Shown: in pieces, positions 26,301-40,483 of the stretch
Numbering within the stretch: position 1 is the first letter of the stretch
How the letters are laid out: each line of letters opens with the position of its first letter
Position numbers and translations under genes: made by a program
The notes under the pieces: model-generated
What the model was told of the DNA's origin: nothing
Database searches by the model: none
Seen by the model: only the letters and a program-made list of their open reading frames with translations
Origin: Alentia gelatinosa
Lineage: Eukaryota; Annelida; Polychaeta; Phyllodocida; Polynoidae
NCBI GenBank assembly: GCA_950022655.1
Contig: OX465579.1
Coordinates: 77,945,193-78,009,192, forward strand
Length of the DNA: 64,000 nt
Direction of reading: 5' to 3'

Positions 26301-29300
26301 CAAAGAATATGTAGATATCATATGTTCATTAACCATTACTTCATCACTCATCACAACTCTATATCTAATTCGGTTAGATGTTATGATACAATGATAACAA
26401 GCCGAGGATTGTAATCGACGCCAAGAATATTGTACCTGAAAATACGTATATGGAGAGCTTGCAATAAAGAAATAATAGGGAAAGAAAGTTACACATGGTT
26501 CTTGTTGGCGACATTGCAGATATCCTGGTGCTGCAGTCGCTGCATACGCTGGCATCTCCTGGCGGCGAGTCAGACTTCAAGATGGAGGCGGCGGTGGCCT
26601 GCGTGGCTGAGGACTGCTCCTCTGACACCATGCTGAGTCTGTACCCGTACCTTGACGTGGACCGGGTCTTCAACGGTAACGAGCTCTTCCAAGGATCGTC
26701 CCACAAACACCTTGTCAACCCAGTGGAGTGAGTAGTCTCTGTATATGATAGTTTATTAAAAGAGGTGCAAGGATTCCCGTATCAAAATAAGTATATATAA
26801 AATATGCTATTGGTCACAATTTTCAACACCTTGGTAATGGCGAGAGGCCTGTGGTGATGGAGATGCAGTAACACCGAGCGCCACCTAGCGTTAGAATGAG
26901 AAGCGTACAGTGTTTCCCTCTGGTGTCTTTGGGAAATATACAATACTGATGCTTACATTATGGTATTCATATATAAAATACGTTATTGGTCATAATCAAA
27001 ATTGATATGTGCAAGGTTGCCAGACCTCAGACTAGCACTGGTTACCTAGTCATGGACTTGGGAGGTTTGTTGCTTTCAGTCTTGTTATCCGATGTAAACT
27101 GTAAATCCTGATTATATAGATAACCATCGATGATTATATGAACAGGCGGCCATACACTACGACAGGTTTGCATGTAGCAATACACGAGCGTAAGCTATTG
27201 TCTTACGACGTCAACCTCGACGTCAATGGGAGACGATGGATAATGAATTGTATATAGAGGCCTGTTTCCACTCCCAGTGGATTTGTTGACCAAATTGATA
27301 GTACTGGATCCCTAGTCATAGGCTTACCGGCATGCGACCCTTTTATCCTACACCAACTGTAGATCCAGGATCCAAAATATTTGCTGAACGATTACGATTA
27401 GGTCTAACCTCAGGTAATAGAGACCATGATCAGAGTGTCAGTGGGTTTTTCCAAATTCGGTTCTAAGAATTCTATGAAATCTTTTGCAGTTTTTATCGTT
27501 TACTTCTCTCTATCTTAGCGGACGACATTTTGTTATGAAGAATCTAACACACCTAAAAGAATAGACCCTCAAAAAAGTAAAACTTATGGCCTTCTCATCC
27601 AGATCTTACTTCCTGATGGTCTTGTAGGATTATTCTCCATAATGATTGGACACTTAAGGTAATGACAATGCAACAAAGGCAAGGATTAGATCAATTCTTT
27701 CATCGTTCTTAGTTTTTAAAAACATCTTTCTGATAACATATCTCTTGTTTCCAGTTTAGCATCCTGCGGTATCACGACGGCCGGTCGTTGCATAAATAAC
27801 GTAAGCATGTTATCAACGTAAATATTTAGACTAACAAACGTTAGCCATGCATAGAAATATGGGTGAAAATATTTGAAGCAACTACGAACGTTAAATTAAG
27901 GACTGTTTACTGGTCTGCTGTGCTGTGTTTGTAATAGATAGATAACAAATACCTGTTCTTTGCAGTTTAACCTCTGGCAGCACCACGACGACTGTCACCA
28001 TTGAACTGGACACGTTTAGCATTCCGCTTGCACCCTACTCATAATAAATGGAGAATAAGCACTTCGTATCTCCATTTCACCTCTTACAGTATCACGACTG
28101 TCGCTGTTAAACTGGACATGTTTAGCAGTCTGCTAGTTTCTTACTCATAATAGATGGTTAATAAATAGTTCTCATTTCCAGTTTTATAACCACCAAAACG
28201 ACCATCAATGTTGACCGGTACCCATTTACCAACCCACTAGTTTTTTTAATCATGATAGATCTATGGATAATAACTACATGTTATTTGCAGTTCTGGCAGT
28301 ATGATGATGACTGTCAAAGTAGACCTGAACACGTTTACCAGTCCACTTGCCCCCTACACGTAACATATCGATAATTACTACCTGGTATTTGCAGTTTAAC
28401 CTCAGGCAGTATCACGACGACCGTCACAGTTGACCTTGACACGTTTACCGGTCCGCTCGCGCCCTACTCGTACGTCGGGGTCCTTGTAAAACGAGGGTCT
28501 GTGACACAGAATTCTGCACCTACAGACCCCTACACAGAGAGCAACTACAAGGTGGTCCCCCGCCCCCTCACCCTCTCCTTTCCGGGTAAGTTATAGGCAT
28601 GGTCAGAATGACGGCGAGTTGAATTTTATTACACATACAAGATGAAACCATTTATATACATATTACCCACATCACTGCAAGGGGATTGTGTTTGAATGAC
28701 AAATATGCCGGTCTATACAATTGCCTGATCCTGACATTGTATGATGCTATTTGTCATGATATAAAGAAAATACATAGAATAGAGCCGAGACGTAGGCAGA
28801 TTACTACTGCCCCCCCTCAATGATTATAGAGCTAATCGGCATATATTACATGTACATTGAAGAGCCATGCCATTTACCATATGAAATATTCTAATGACTC
28901 CTTGTAACATTTTGTAAAGCTCAGATCAATACATCCCTATCGTGGCCAAGTAATATTGGTTTCAAAGAGAAGAAAGTAACCATTAAAGTTGTTCGTATTC
29001 ATTAGCATATAAAATGACTGAATTGGAACAGTCACCATTTTGTTTTTTCGTCTGCTTCCCTAATGTTTACTGTTCAGCTGTCATGCTTTGAATGGCATAT
29101 TCACCCCGATTATCACTTGCTGTAGTTCTGAATCTGCTCAGATGGTGGCAGGGCATTCTAATGATGACATTCCACTTGACATATTTGCACTCTGTACATT
29201 CTATTCCAAGGAAACAAAGAATCGCTGCCGATAATCTCACGCACTACTTTCCACAAGAGGGACCTTTTTCTGTATTCTATTGAGCAGAATACGACTTTCC

Positions 29301-32300
29301 GTATCATACTCAGTAGCGATCTGTAGACTCCACATGTTAAGTATAGAGACTCCGGATTTTTTTTTTGGATTTTTTTTATTTGCACATAACAAAGTACAAT
29401 AAATGACCTCTGCCGAGGCAGGTATTCTGGTCATTCCGTTAACAGACTATACGTTGGCCAGAAACATCGTTTCTCCGTGTGAACTATAATACATATGTAC
29501 TAAATGATGAGTTAATGAGGCAAGGTAACAGAACGGAAGGTTTTTGTTCAAAATCACTATATGTATAAATTACAAATTATAAATTAACCGGTTGTAATAA
29601 TATTACTACAACAGACCCAGCTACATCAGTCATTTAAAATAAAATCTGGACCCAATTAAGTTCATAATTTTAGCTTAATACATCTCTTATAGCTGTATAG
29701 AGAACCTTAACCGGATTAGGTGAATACTACCTCTGAAAAACATGCTTGTCTCATCACGTTTCAGCCCTGTCACTGAGTCTAGGCTCCATCCCGGCCAGTG
29801 TCTACAACTCCGGGTCCCGCACACTCCGCATTGACGACCTGCCCGTGTCGGCTCAGGACGAGTTACGACCGGCTACCATCACGAGGCCGCACTTTACGAT
29901 AGAGACGTACGTGTCGTTAAATAACGAGTACGAGCCCGAGGTGGACACACTCGTCCCGCATACACTCGTCTCCTGCCACGGCCACAAGCAGGCCCCAGTC
30001 AGCATTGACCGTAAGTCTGTTATTCTGAAATAAGCTTCAACGATGGTTAAAAACCTTTTCAACATAAGAGGTCACTTTATCTTAACCATTTAAGGACGGC
30101 CGCCTATGGCAGAACTACACACATGGGGACGGCAACTAGTGACTATGTACAGTTCTAGGGGACGGGGACATTTTTCTCTGAACTCAAAATTCGAAGGTTT
30201 ATCACATGATAAAATTTGTTATCCTTAATATTTCTATTTCCATTATTTAGAATTCTAAGATATGAACTTATACCTACATTCTGTGCAAATTTCAAGTTAA
30301 TTGATAAAATATTTCCTTTTCAAAAGCAAAAATACTTAATTTCATAAATACCCAGCAAATGATGCCCTAAGGCATCATCCGCCCCCAGCCGGGTGATGCT
30401 TTAAGGCATCATCCGCCCTTAAAGGGTTAACGATCAAGTTCCTAGTAAAAACATCTGGTAATGGAGAAATAATTGTGCAAGATTAAAACAGTTAAGGTAA
30501 ACTGTCAAAAGGTAACACGTATACTGTTGTATCAGCATTAACACAATGGAGTAATGTGATTATAGAGACAAGGTTAGTGTACCTGAATCTGTTCACAGAT
30601 ATTTCCGACCAAAATATAAAAGAAACAGATTGAATCCAGTTACACTGTGAGTCATTCGCGTACAGGTATATGATGATAATTAACATCACAATTAAGTAAA
30701 TACGGGTAATATGATGAATGGTGGGTGGGTAAAAGCCGATTCAATTTAGAAATGTACCATGGTATTCTATAGAACTGGATCGAAAATCGTATAGATAAAC
30801 TATACTCCACGAGTTTGGATGCACTGTAATCGTCATCAAGGCAAAGCCGAATGACGATAGACTAGCATCACAATATCAGAATAATCAAAATTACTTCTGC
30901 AAGTAAGTGGGTCTCCATGTTGATGTCTTGTCTACGTCCTGAAATCCTGGCCGCTAATTGGCCCGTCGCTTATGATTCCATGTATCAATTACCCTGCCAC
31001 AACCATGGCATATAATAGTATTGTCACTTTACATGGGTTTGTCGTGACTTTTTAGTACTATTCCTTTGGCTAAAATTGTACCGGGGGTGAGATTAGGAGT
31101 AAGTCACATGGTGCATGAAGAAGCTAGGCAAGGCGTCTATTGCTCCGATATGTTCTACAATGGACCTCCCGATAGAAAACCAAAATCGCATCGGAAGGTT
31201 ACCTAATACCAGGGCAGTTGACCACGTCTCTAAGATTAGGCACCGATACAAAATGGGAGTCTACGATTTCGGTCCGATGCAAAACCTGGGTATCGTTACA
31301 TAAAGCGTCTACGATCATCGTACGATCTTATAAAAGGTCGTAGGATGGTCCTAGGGCGATTCTCGTTACATAAATGGTGACCTACATCATCCAAATGGTC
31401 TTAGATCGTCCAAATGTACGACACCCCAAGGGAGTGTCGTCGGTGTTTGTCATGTATTGGTATTGATAAAAACTGATGGTATAAGCAATTTATTGACAAA
31501 ATGGCTTGTCATGATGTACTTGGTTGTGCTCCTATGTTACTAATATACTGTATAAACAATAACGGAGCTCAATGAATGTATGAAGGCATGTGTATGTCGG
31601 GGGGGGGGGGGGGAGTGCATAGCTTACACATAGTAGACCTACCGTCCCGTAGGATGTATGTCAAACGCACGACAATTTGTACAAACGATTCACGTGTCTC
31701 CCTACCATCTCTTTTATGTAACGAACTTGGCCACGGATCGTCCCGAAGGTCGTACATCGTTTGATATATTACATCGTCCAGCCATCGTATTGTACATAGC
31801 GATTGAAATACCCCCTGTTTCGTAGGGTCTCTACGACATTTAAACATGTTTAAACGGCGGTGCCTAATCGGCAGCATCGCAGAGTACTCTGTCGGGAAAA
31901 TTGCTCTCATGGGTGAAATGCTGAAAATTATGAAAATTTGAAACTAAATAGGAGATGTATACCTGTATGCCCTGAGAATTTGGTGATTTTTTATAAGGTT
32001 TAAGTGTCTGAAATCAATATTTTCTTAGTTTGAATTGGAGCAGAGCTTTTAGTGCATAAAAAATACATTATTATTCTATGTGTCCCAGTAAACATTATCG
32101 ATGCGATATTTCCTGAATCATAGTGTATCATATATCTAAAAATGAAGATAACACCCCAAGATATGCATTTTAGCCCTGCTTATATCGTGAGGCATATCGG
32201 GACTATGGTCACCTTTTTTACCAGTCAATCCCTAATAATCGTAGTAGGTGGACGCCAGGCCTTACAGGAGAGGCTCTACTAAACATGTGAGAACAGCAGC

Positions 32301-35300
32301 GCAGCATCAAAATCACAATTCATCTATGATTAACGCAATCCGGTTAAATAAAGAAAGATATGTGTGGAAATCAGTACATTTTGAATGCTGCTTCAAAAAA
32401 ATTGAACTATGGCAATAAAGAAGTTCTTTAGGTCACCAACCTGCTCGCCTAGAAAGGGTCAATATATAATGAATCAATTTTCAATATACCCAATATGCTT
32501 TTTTAACAGTTTCCGCTAAGCTATGTTCATTTTGTGCTACATTCTCTTGGAGATAAGACATCAAGTATGTGTTAGGGTTCGTCTCACTGCTACAGGAAAT
32601 GGCATAGAGCCAGTGAGAAATTATGCAGTAATGCAAGGTTTGGGCTGGTCCACTAATTACATACCATATATAAAAAGGTGGATTTTCGGTTGCATTTGCT
32701 AGAATTATCATCCCCAACACTGGGTGAAGCTAACCACTTTACATATGTAAAGTTTGAAACCTTGGCCGGGGCGGCCGGGGGGCGGCCGGGGGGTAGCCGA
32801 GGGCGAGGGTTTCCCACTGAGGTCATCTATACCTCTATCATCACAAACGAGCAGGAGCCGGTGTAATGCGAAAAATGGTTACCCTGCGAAAACCTTGTTT
32901 TATCGCCCACTAGTATCTTGTGCACATGCGCAAACATGTGCAGTGTACACAATTAGAGAGTGAGAAGTTTATTGGTGCTCATTTCCCTATGTTGTCAGGA
33001 TTTAGCGTTATCTCTGTTAGGAGTTTTAGTGCAATTTGCCGAAATTAGGAATGTCATTATGAATGTAATAACGTAATTTTATGACATTTAAGAGCCTATT
33101 ATAGGAGAAATAAAACATATTTCCAACTAACTTCCAGAGTGTAAAACTAGTACCTCCAATAGTCCGTGAAATGTGAGTGGAATTGCGTGTGCAGACGCAT
33201 GCGCATATAGAGTGGGTGATAAAACAAGTTTTTCGCAGGGTAACCGTTTTTCGCATTACACCGGCAGATGGCGGCAGACGGGGGCGGGGGCAGGAGGGGG
33301 GGCGAGGGTTTCCTACTGAGACCATCTATACCTCTACCAACACAAACGAGCAAGAGGCGGCGGGGGCGATCCTCTTTTATTATCAATTGGTACACATATA
33401 CGCCTGGCGTATGCATGTTGCCCAGAGGATATTTCCTCTTGTATACGCCTAGTGTGAAATACAGTCAAGACGCGTCCATATACAAGAGGAAACAGTCTTT
33501 TATATGCCTCATACACTGGTGTGAAATATGGGCATATACATATGAAAACAAGTCAATTTACAGCCGATACATGCACTTCCGCGATGGCGTATATAGGAAT
33601 AAACTGGTGGTTTTTTACGCAGTGCAAATAAAACTTTTGGACTTGACGACTGAAATACCAAGAGTGTGAGATTCTCGTGTAGAGAAAAAATTAACTTTGA
33701 TATTATTTTTGTATATCCTCAGATGCACTTTTATCCGTACTTTTGACTTCTAGACATTCCAAAAACAAGATTTAGTATCTCTGCATAATATGTCCGGTTG
33801 GGAATGATGTTCATTCTGATTGCAGTGCTAATTGAGGTGCCGGAGGACACAGTGAAGCAATACTGCCTGAAGACCGTGAAGTTCATCGTGGCCCTGGTAC
33901 CTATATACCCTGTGAAGTACGTCAACAACGTACAGTACCAGGTCGGGGCGCCTACCACCTTCCAAGAGCAGTGCCCTACCTTTCTACAAAGTCTGTATTA
34001 TTTTTCTAAAATTAATCCTATTCAAATACTTCCATCTAAAGTAGTGTACATCTCAACTAAGACTCCACAACCCCGGCATTATTTGGGGGTCATCTATAAA
34101 CTACGTACGCAAAGTTTCTGAAATATTCAACCTTACCCCTTCTCCATCAGTAGCATAAAGAAGTGAAGTTTGCAAAATATTCTGAATTGTTTACCCCAAC
34201 TCGACCTCCATCATTGCATACATTCTTTATGGATGATCCCTCATTATTATTTAAGATACGTTTGAATAATGACTTTTCATCAATGACTTGAGTTTCTTTC
34301 TTGATTTCTAAAATGTGTTTATGCTTGTGTTTCTTTTATTTCACTCCCTTTTTTTCTACATAAATTGAATCTATATTACACAGGTAAAATTTATCAATCT
34401 AGAAAGTATTCCCACTACATACTTCTGTTTGTTCCCATATACATCTATAGATTCATACACTATAACTTAGCAGGTGCTATGTGCTTATCAAATCATTCAT
34501 GGGTTCACTTCTTTGCTTTCTATTCTGAAAGCTTTGAAGGTGGAGATCGTCTCGGCAGCAGTTCCCGACCCCGTGTACAGTAACTCCGAGTACGTCAGGC
34601 CCTGGGATGTCGAAGTGAGTCTTCATTCTGTCAGATCTCACGGCTCACGATCTCACAGTTAAGGGGGGAATTGAATAATTCTGGCCAACGAGATATATAT
34701 ACTTGAAGGATATGCGTTCTAACCCGGCGTTTAAACTAGACGTCTTAAAACGTGACGATTGTAGATCGTCTAGCCAATGGTCGTCAGGTGATGCTCGATA
34801 ACGCAATATTGGCCCCTATAGTCATCAACATCAGAATTTTCTCCGGCGTTTTTATATTTCTATGTACCGACGTCCAGCCATTGACAGCTAAAAGTCGTCA
34901 GTTGGTGCAAAATTCAAGAATCGCCGCCTATAATCGTCTTTTTAAACGCCGGGTAACCTGGCGTTAAAACAGAACGGCAATCATCCTGGGGGATTCAAAT
35001 CTAATCTCTAATAGTCTGTTAATCTTATGCAGTCTGTTCTATATGATACTTGACATCAATAATCTAAATACCAAAACGAGTCCCACAAAACGCAACAATC
35101 GGCGCCTGTGTAAAAATGGAAACCCCATACTACTTACATACGCCTATGCTTTATGTGAGTAGTGTAAGGAATGGGAAAATGTATAAGGCCCCGCACCCAC
35201 TAGTTCCGACGAAATTTGTCAAGTATCAACGAAGATATAGCCAAAAATGCAAACACCCATACGATAGCGTTCCGACACGCCCCGACAAGCCCCCCCCCCC

Positions 35301-38300
35301 CCCCCTTACGTTTTGTTTGGTTTGTTTGGTTTGATTTTATGTCCAGTCAACCATTATAGGTCCTTTCTAGACTTTCTCAAGGTTCTTTTACACCGCTAGG
35401 GTGGTGATCGAATCTATGTGATGAATTCAGGTAGAAATCTCACCCCTACACATTTACCGAGGTGAGAGTTCGCACACCACATAGACATGGTATGAGAAGG
35501 ATGGCCTTTGTTATAGCAGTAAATCCCCCGTGACGTAGCCCTTATGACATGCCCCGACATGTCCAACATATTGGACATGTCGTAGCCTTGTCGGAAGGGC
35601 TGCGACAAGGCTCCTGTGTGGGAGCGTGTCGCAGCCCATGTCGGGGCGTGTCGGGGCGTTGCACATGGCTACGACACAACGTTCGATTTTGTGTCGTAAG
35701 GCTTGTCGGGGCGTGTCGGAAGCAAAATCGTAGTAAGTGGGTGCGGCACTTTTGGGTCGTGGTAACACATCGTTACACCTACCATGATTCTGGTCCCGAC
35801 TGCCTCCCCGACACCATACCGATTCTATCGTAAGGTCAGAACAAATCGAGGCAGGTGGAACAGGTTTCTGCGATTCCGTTTACGGTACCTCACGATAGGC
35901 TGCGATAGAAAACGCCAATTGTAGAGCTCCCGATGAAATCCAACATGTTGGAATTTTCGTAGCCTGTAGGGTATTGTATGTGATTTATCGGGAAAATATC
36001 TCTTGCGGAGGAAATACTTATCAAATTATCAAATTCTGTGATTAGATATCTGAACGCATAAAGATATATAATTACTGTAAATTTGGTATTAAAATGTTAG
36101 GTCTAAGGGTCTGAAAATGATAGTTTCATAACGGAATTATGATTCTACCACAGTTATATTTTTCAATTTTATTGTTTCAGTGTCTGAAAAAGTAATATCA
36201 TAATATGTTGTAAATACCTCTAAGAGATTATACAGATTCATAAGATATTTCTATAATTATAGTATATTTCATTATTAAAACTCTGCCTAAGATCTAAATT
36301 GATACACCAATTGAATCGTGAGGCAATCGTGATCATGGTTTATGTTTTTTATCCTCCAAAGGCGTTTATATGGTCTACGATTTCCACCCATGTCTACGAT
36401 TTGAATTATCGGGGACCTCCTGATAGGCTGCGATTTTGTCATTTCCGATCGTATCCTATCGGGAAGTATTTCGTAGACCATCGGCGTTGGTGGGTGCAGG
36501 CCTTTAGTGCGAATATTCTGACCGTGGCATCTACGATCACCTTCAGAAAATGCGTGGGTAAAGTCATGAGCTGTGGAGAAGGATGGGCTTTTTTAAATTC
36601 CTACTGTACATCTATAATCTTGCCCGTTTAACGGACACCAATCAAATGATTGATTTCACACGTGTGATCAATAAGATTTAATCAGGTATCACTCTGATCT
36701 TGCAGGTGTATGTGTACAATGACTACAACGAGCCTATTCTAGGCGGGGGCTCGCCTAACTCGAAGGATTTCATCCTGGCGGCACAGATGGGTACTGGCGA
36801 CCAGTTGGCGGACGGACTGGTGGACCTAAAAGTCACTGTGATACCGGAGGACCAGTCCAAACTTTACTCCGGGATAGGACCCAGTACTGCAGTCCCCATC
36901 CGCATCCAGGGTGAGTGCATTTCATACAGGAATGCGCTTGTATTATTAATTTAGCGTTGGGGGGGGGGGGGGCTCAGATACGGTGCTTAAGATATAAGGG
37001 AGTGGATACATATACAATATCGACCGGTTTCAGATACAAGCAGACGTATGCTCCGAAGAATTAACGTGTAGCAATATCCGAATGAGTGCGAGGATACTGT
37101 GCAGAGTAAACTCCGATGAGTATACAACCACTTTCATCTGAAACCCTTTTTTAAAAATTCATTATCCTTTCCTGACCGATACTAGTTTAGGTATGTAACA
37201 TATTTCAGTACGCACTATTTCTCCATATGCGCGCTTTATTGGAAACCATACTCCGGTTATGTGAATACACACTCCCTCTGTGTTTCTTGCATTAGGTGGA
37301 TAACGACGTAATATTATGTATTATCCACCTACAAAATTACTAACAAATCTATTGCAATAAAAATGTTTCTGCATGTCATTTAGTTCCAGACACTACAGCA
37401 CTGTCAAGTGGCAATAATTCGGTGTAAACTTACACCAATAATATAGTTCGAAATTTCCCCATGATTTTAACATGCAAAGCATGTTATTATAGTGATTTCT
37501 AATGGTAAATGATATTATTATGACTGATTATGAATAATTAATATTGAATGAACATTCAAGAAACTTATTTTGAAGTACATGATAATATGACCCGATTATG
37601 GATGGGACTTTTTTTTCCGTAATCTCCTGCGGGAGATATGTTAGAATCTCCTGGAAGTGGATTCCAGGTGCCCTATACATTTTCTATGTAGACTACGTAT
37701 TTGGTGGGTAATAAAGCAAATGACCCGCTAACTGGATGAAAACCAAACATTTCAATGGTTCACTAGTTATATTATCAACACTTTATGCGGTTTATAGATT
37801 GCAGGTGGGACGGGTTTCTGTCTTTATTGGAACGTGCTCGCACGTTGTGTAAAGGTTAGTGAGGTCCCATATCGGATTCCAGCGTGCTGTCAAAAACTAC
37901 CCTTCACTATCTGCATGCTATCCATCATACTGTGAAAGGAGCCGGGTGCCAGTGTGGCCATGACCAAACACTTACGACCGAAATACCTCAATTATCCACT
38001 GGTGTTTGATACCTTTGCAGAATTGACAAGTTGACTGGGTGCAAGTGGTTCACAGAAAATGACCCATATACTGAGTATAACCTAAACCTATTAATTGTTA
38101 TTCATTCATCAATGATGTACATTCTATTTGCTTCTAGTATTTCAAACATAACATAGTCCGCCTTTGGTATTTGCAGTTCACCTGAACCTGAACGAGTTCT
38201 CCGTAGACAGCTGTCAGCAGATGGCGGCGTCCAGTCCACACCTCATCGTCAGGACGGCGAACATCGCGCCCGCCGTGGGCCTCGACGTCGGCCACGACGC

Positions 38301-40401
38301 CGTCCCCATCAACGTGTCCTGCGCCAAGTGTACGGCACAGTCATCTTATTGTTATTGTTTTTTTAATTCTTTCCAATGGCCCCTGTCCCTATAGTGGATA
38401 CTCCCATTGTGGTGGGTGTATGACCCAGTGGGTGTTGGAGGTGTTTTTTGTTGTTTTTTGTTTTGTTTTATTGTTTTATTTAATTGTATTTATCTCTTTT
38501 ACAAGCAGCTATATTTCTGTTCATTACAATTACAGGTGTTTTCCTTATGACTTGTTACCTATACCATACCTCGAACATTAAGAAAGCAAGGGTTTTCTTT
38601 TCCCGTATCTTTAACTATTTCAGAATTGTCAGGAGCTTATATACATCAGCCCATGGTCTTCGCCAGTTAGAATAAATGGTGGATATATCTTCTGAACTCT
38701 GTGTACCATTGGTGAAGTGATAATTCAGTACATATATACAAATATAAAATTTCAGATGAGCCGCAAATTAACCTTATTATCAGATATAGGGCACACATTC
38801 ATTATTATTCCCATCATCATCCACCAGGAAATGATAAGATAGCACCACTGTAGTCGGGGTACAATCGCTGTTATCAGTTATAATAATTTATTGACTTATG
38901 GCTAACGAGAGACACCAGGCAAGGCAACTTGCGTGTGCCCAATAAGTTAAAGGTAGTCAATCCTGGAACACCATCCTAGATGTAGTGTAGATCGACGGCG
39001 CGTATCTGGTTTTTACGACCTTCTCCCACCGCTTTTTTCCCCAACTTACGGAGTTTCGGCTCCAGCGGAACGGGAAGAATAAAAAAAAACACATCCTAGA
39101 TGTAAATGATTGCTAAAGGTTCCTCTAATGTGCTACCTTCCTATTAATTGTTTCTTTGTGCAGGACCCGATTCATTCCTCAACTTTGTATCGCTCATATC
39201 TTTCCCATATAACACCGCCTATATTAGACTAATACACAGACTATTACACACTCAGTGCAAGAGAAAAACTTATTTCATTGCCACTTCAAAGAGTTAGAAT
39301 GAACCAGCTAATGAACAAAAAGCAGAATTTAGTTTGATATTTGTAAGCAGGTGAACCTTGTACAGAGGATTTCAAAATGATAGATATGTATCTCTATATT
39401 GGACTTATCCCCCTTCCACAAACACACACACACACTCAGTGCAAGAGAATAACTTATATTTTATCAATTTAGAGATTCAGCATGACCCTGCAATTGAAGA
39501 AGATACAGAAATCAAATTTGAAAACATACCAAAACGATGTTCAAAAGAAAAGAATATGATGGAATTATAAATACTAACCATTCAAAATAATTACTCTGTT
39601 TTAGTGGACGTGACCATTATGAGCTTTGAGAGCTTGGAGCCGAACATATGGCAGGGTACATACAAGTATGATGTTACCCTCAATGCTAAAATAGAGAACA
39701 AGGTAAGTACTAAGAAGGAAATACATGAGACCAATAGCCACTGAAAACTGATATTTGGAGTTGAGTAACTTATCAGGCAAACCCCAGTGAGATTACATAG
39801 CAAACCGAAATGAATGACATAGTTTCAGTGGCTATGGATCGAGAGTGGTTTAGATTTTATCTCACCCATTTCATGGACTGATTAACTAACGTTTGTGACA
39901 TCATCTGCTCTTGAGGCTATTTTCACAATACACGGGTGAGATAAGGTTTACCTCTCGTTCAGAGAATACAGGTGCTGTGGGTTGTGCCTTAGATTAACCG
40001 GTGAAAAATAATGCCTTCCTACTGATAATGTCGACGGGCAGTTCCTAAATATGATAAAATCATCTCTTGAAGATGAGTAGGATTTCTTTCGACTAGATCT
40101 AGAGATATTCCGTTGATTTATGTTCCTTACCTGTAATTAATATACCGATTTAAATAGTATATTTAACCTCCTCCCGCAGAGTCCATACAACGCCTCTGTA
40201 CCTACACTGACAGTGGGCCTCGCCAAAGCAAGCACGATGGTCGAATGGTCGGCCTCGAGTAGCAACCTGCCCGCTGATATATCTCTCATCTCTCCCGGAG
40301 AAGTCTTAAACGTTCGGATAACAGGTAAGTAGTGCTGGTTGTTTATTGGAATTATAAAGAGGAGGCAGATCTGTCGGGGTTTTTAAGAGCAGTATATATG
40401 T

Positions 40402-40483
<82 letters not shown>

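Larger units (their letters stand above)
30011..33825. other. Gene B intron 13, repeat-filled (3.8 kb)
   Basis: It contains a GATGCC-TTAAGGCATC hairpin near 30360-30430, MITE copies at about 30570-30660 and 30765-31095, TIR-element remains at about 31100-32272 with a G run, and GC-rich repeats at 32740-33400. No coding exon is supported. Confidence 0.55.

Noticed and set aside
31569..31910. 113-codon minus-strand ORF
   Set aside because: Includes a proline run from the poly-G tract and sits in repeat DNA of intron 13.
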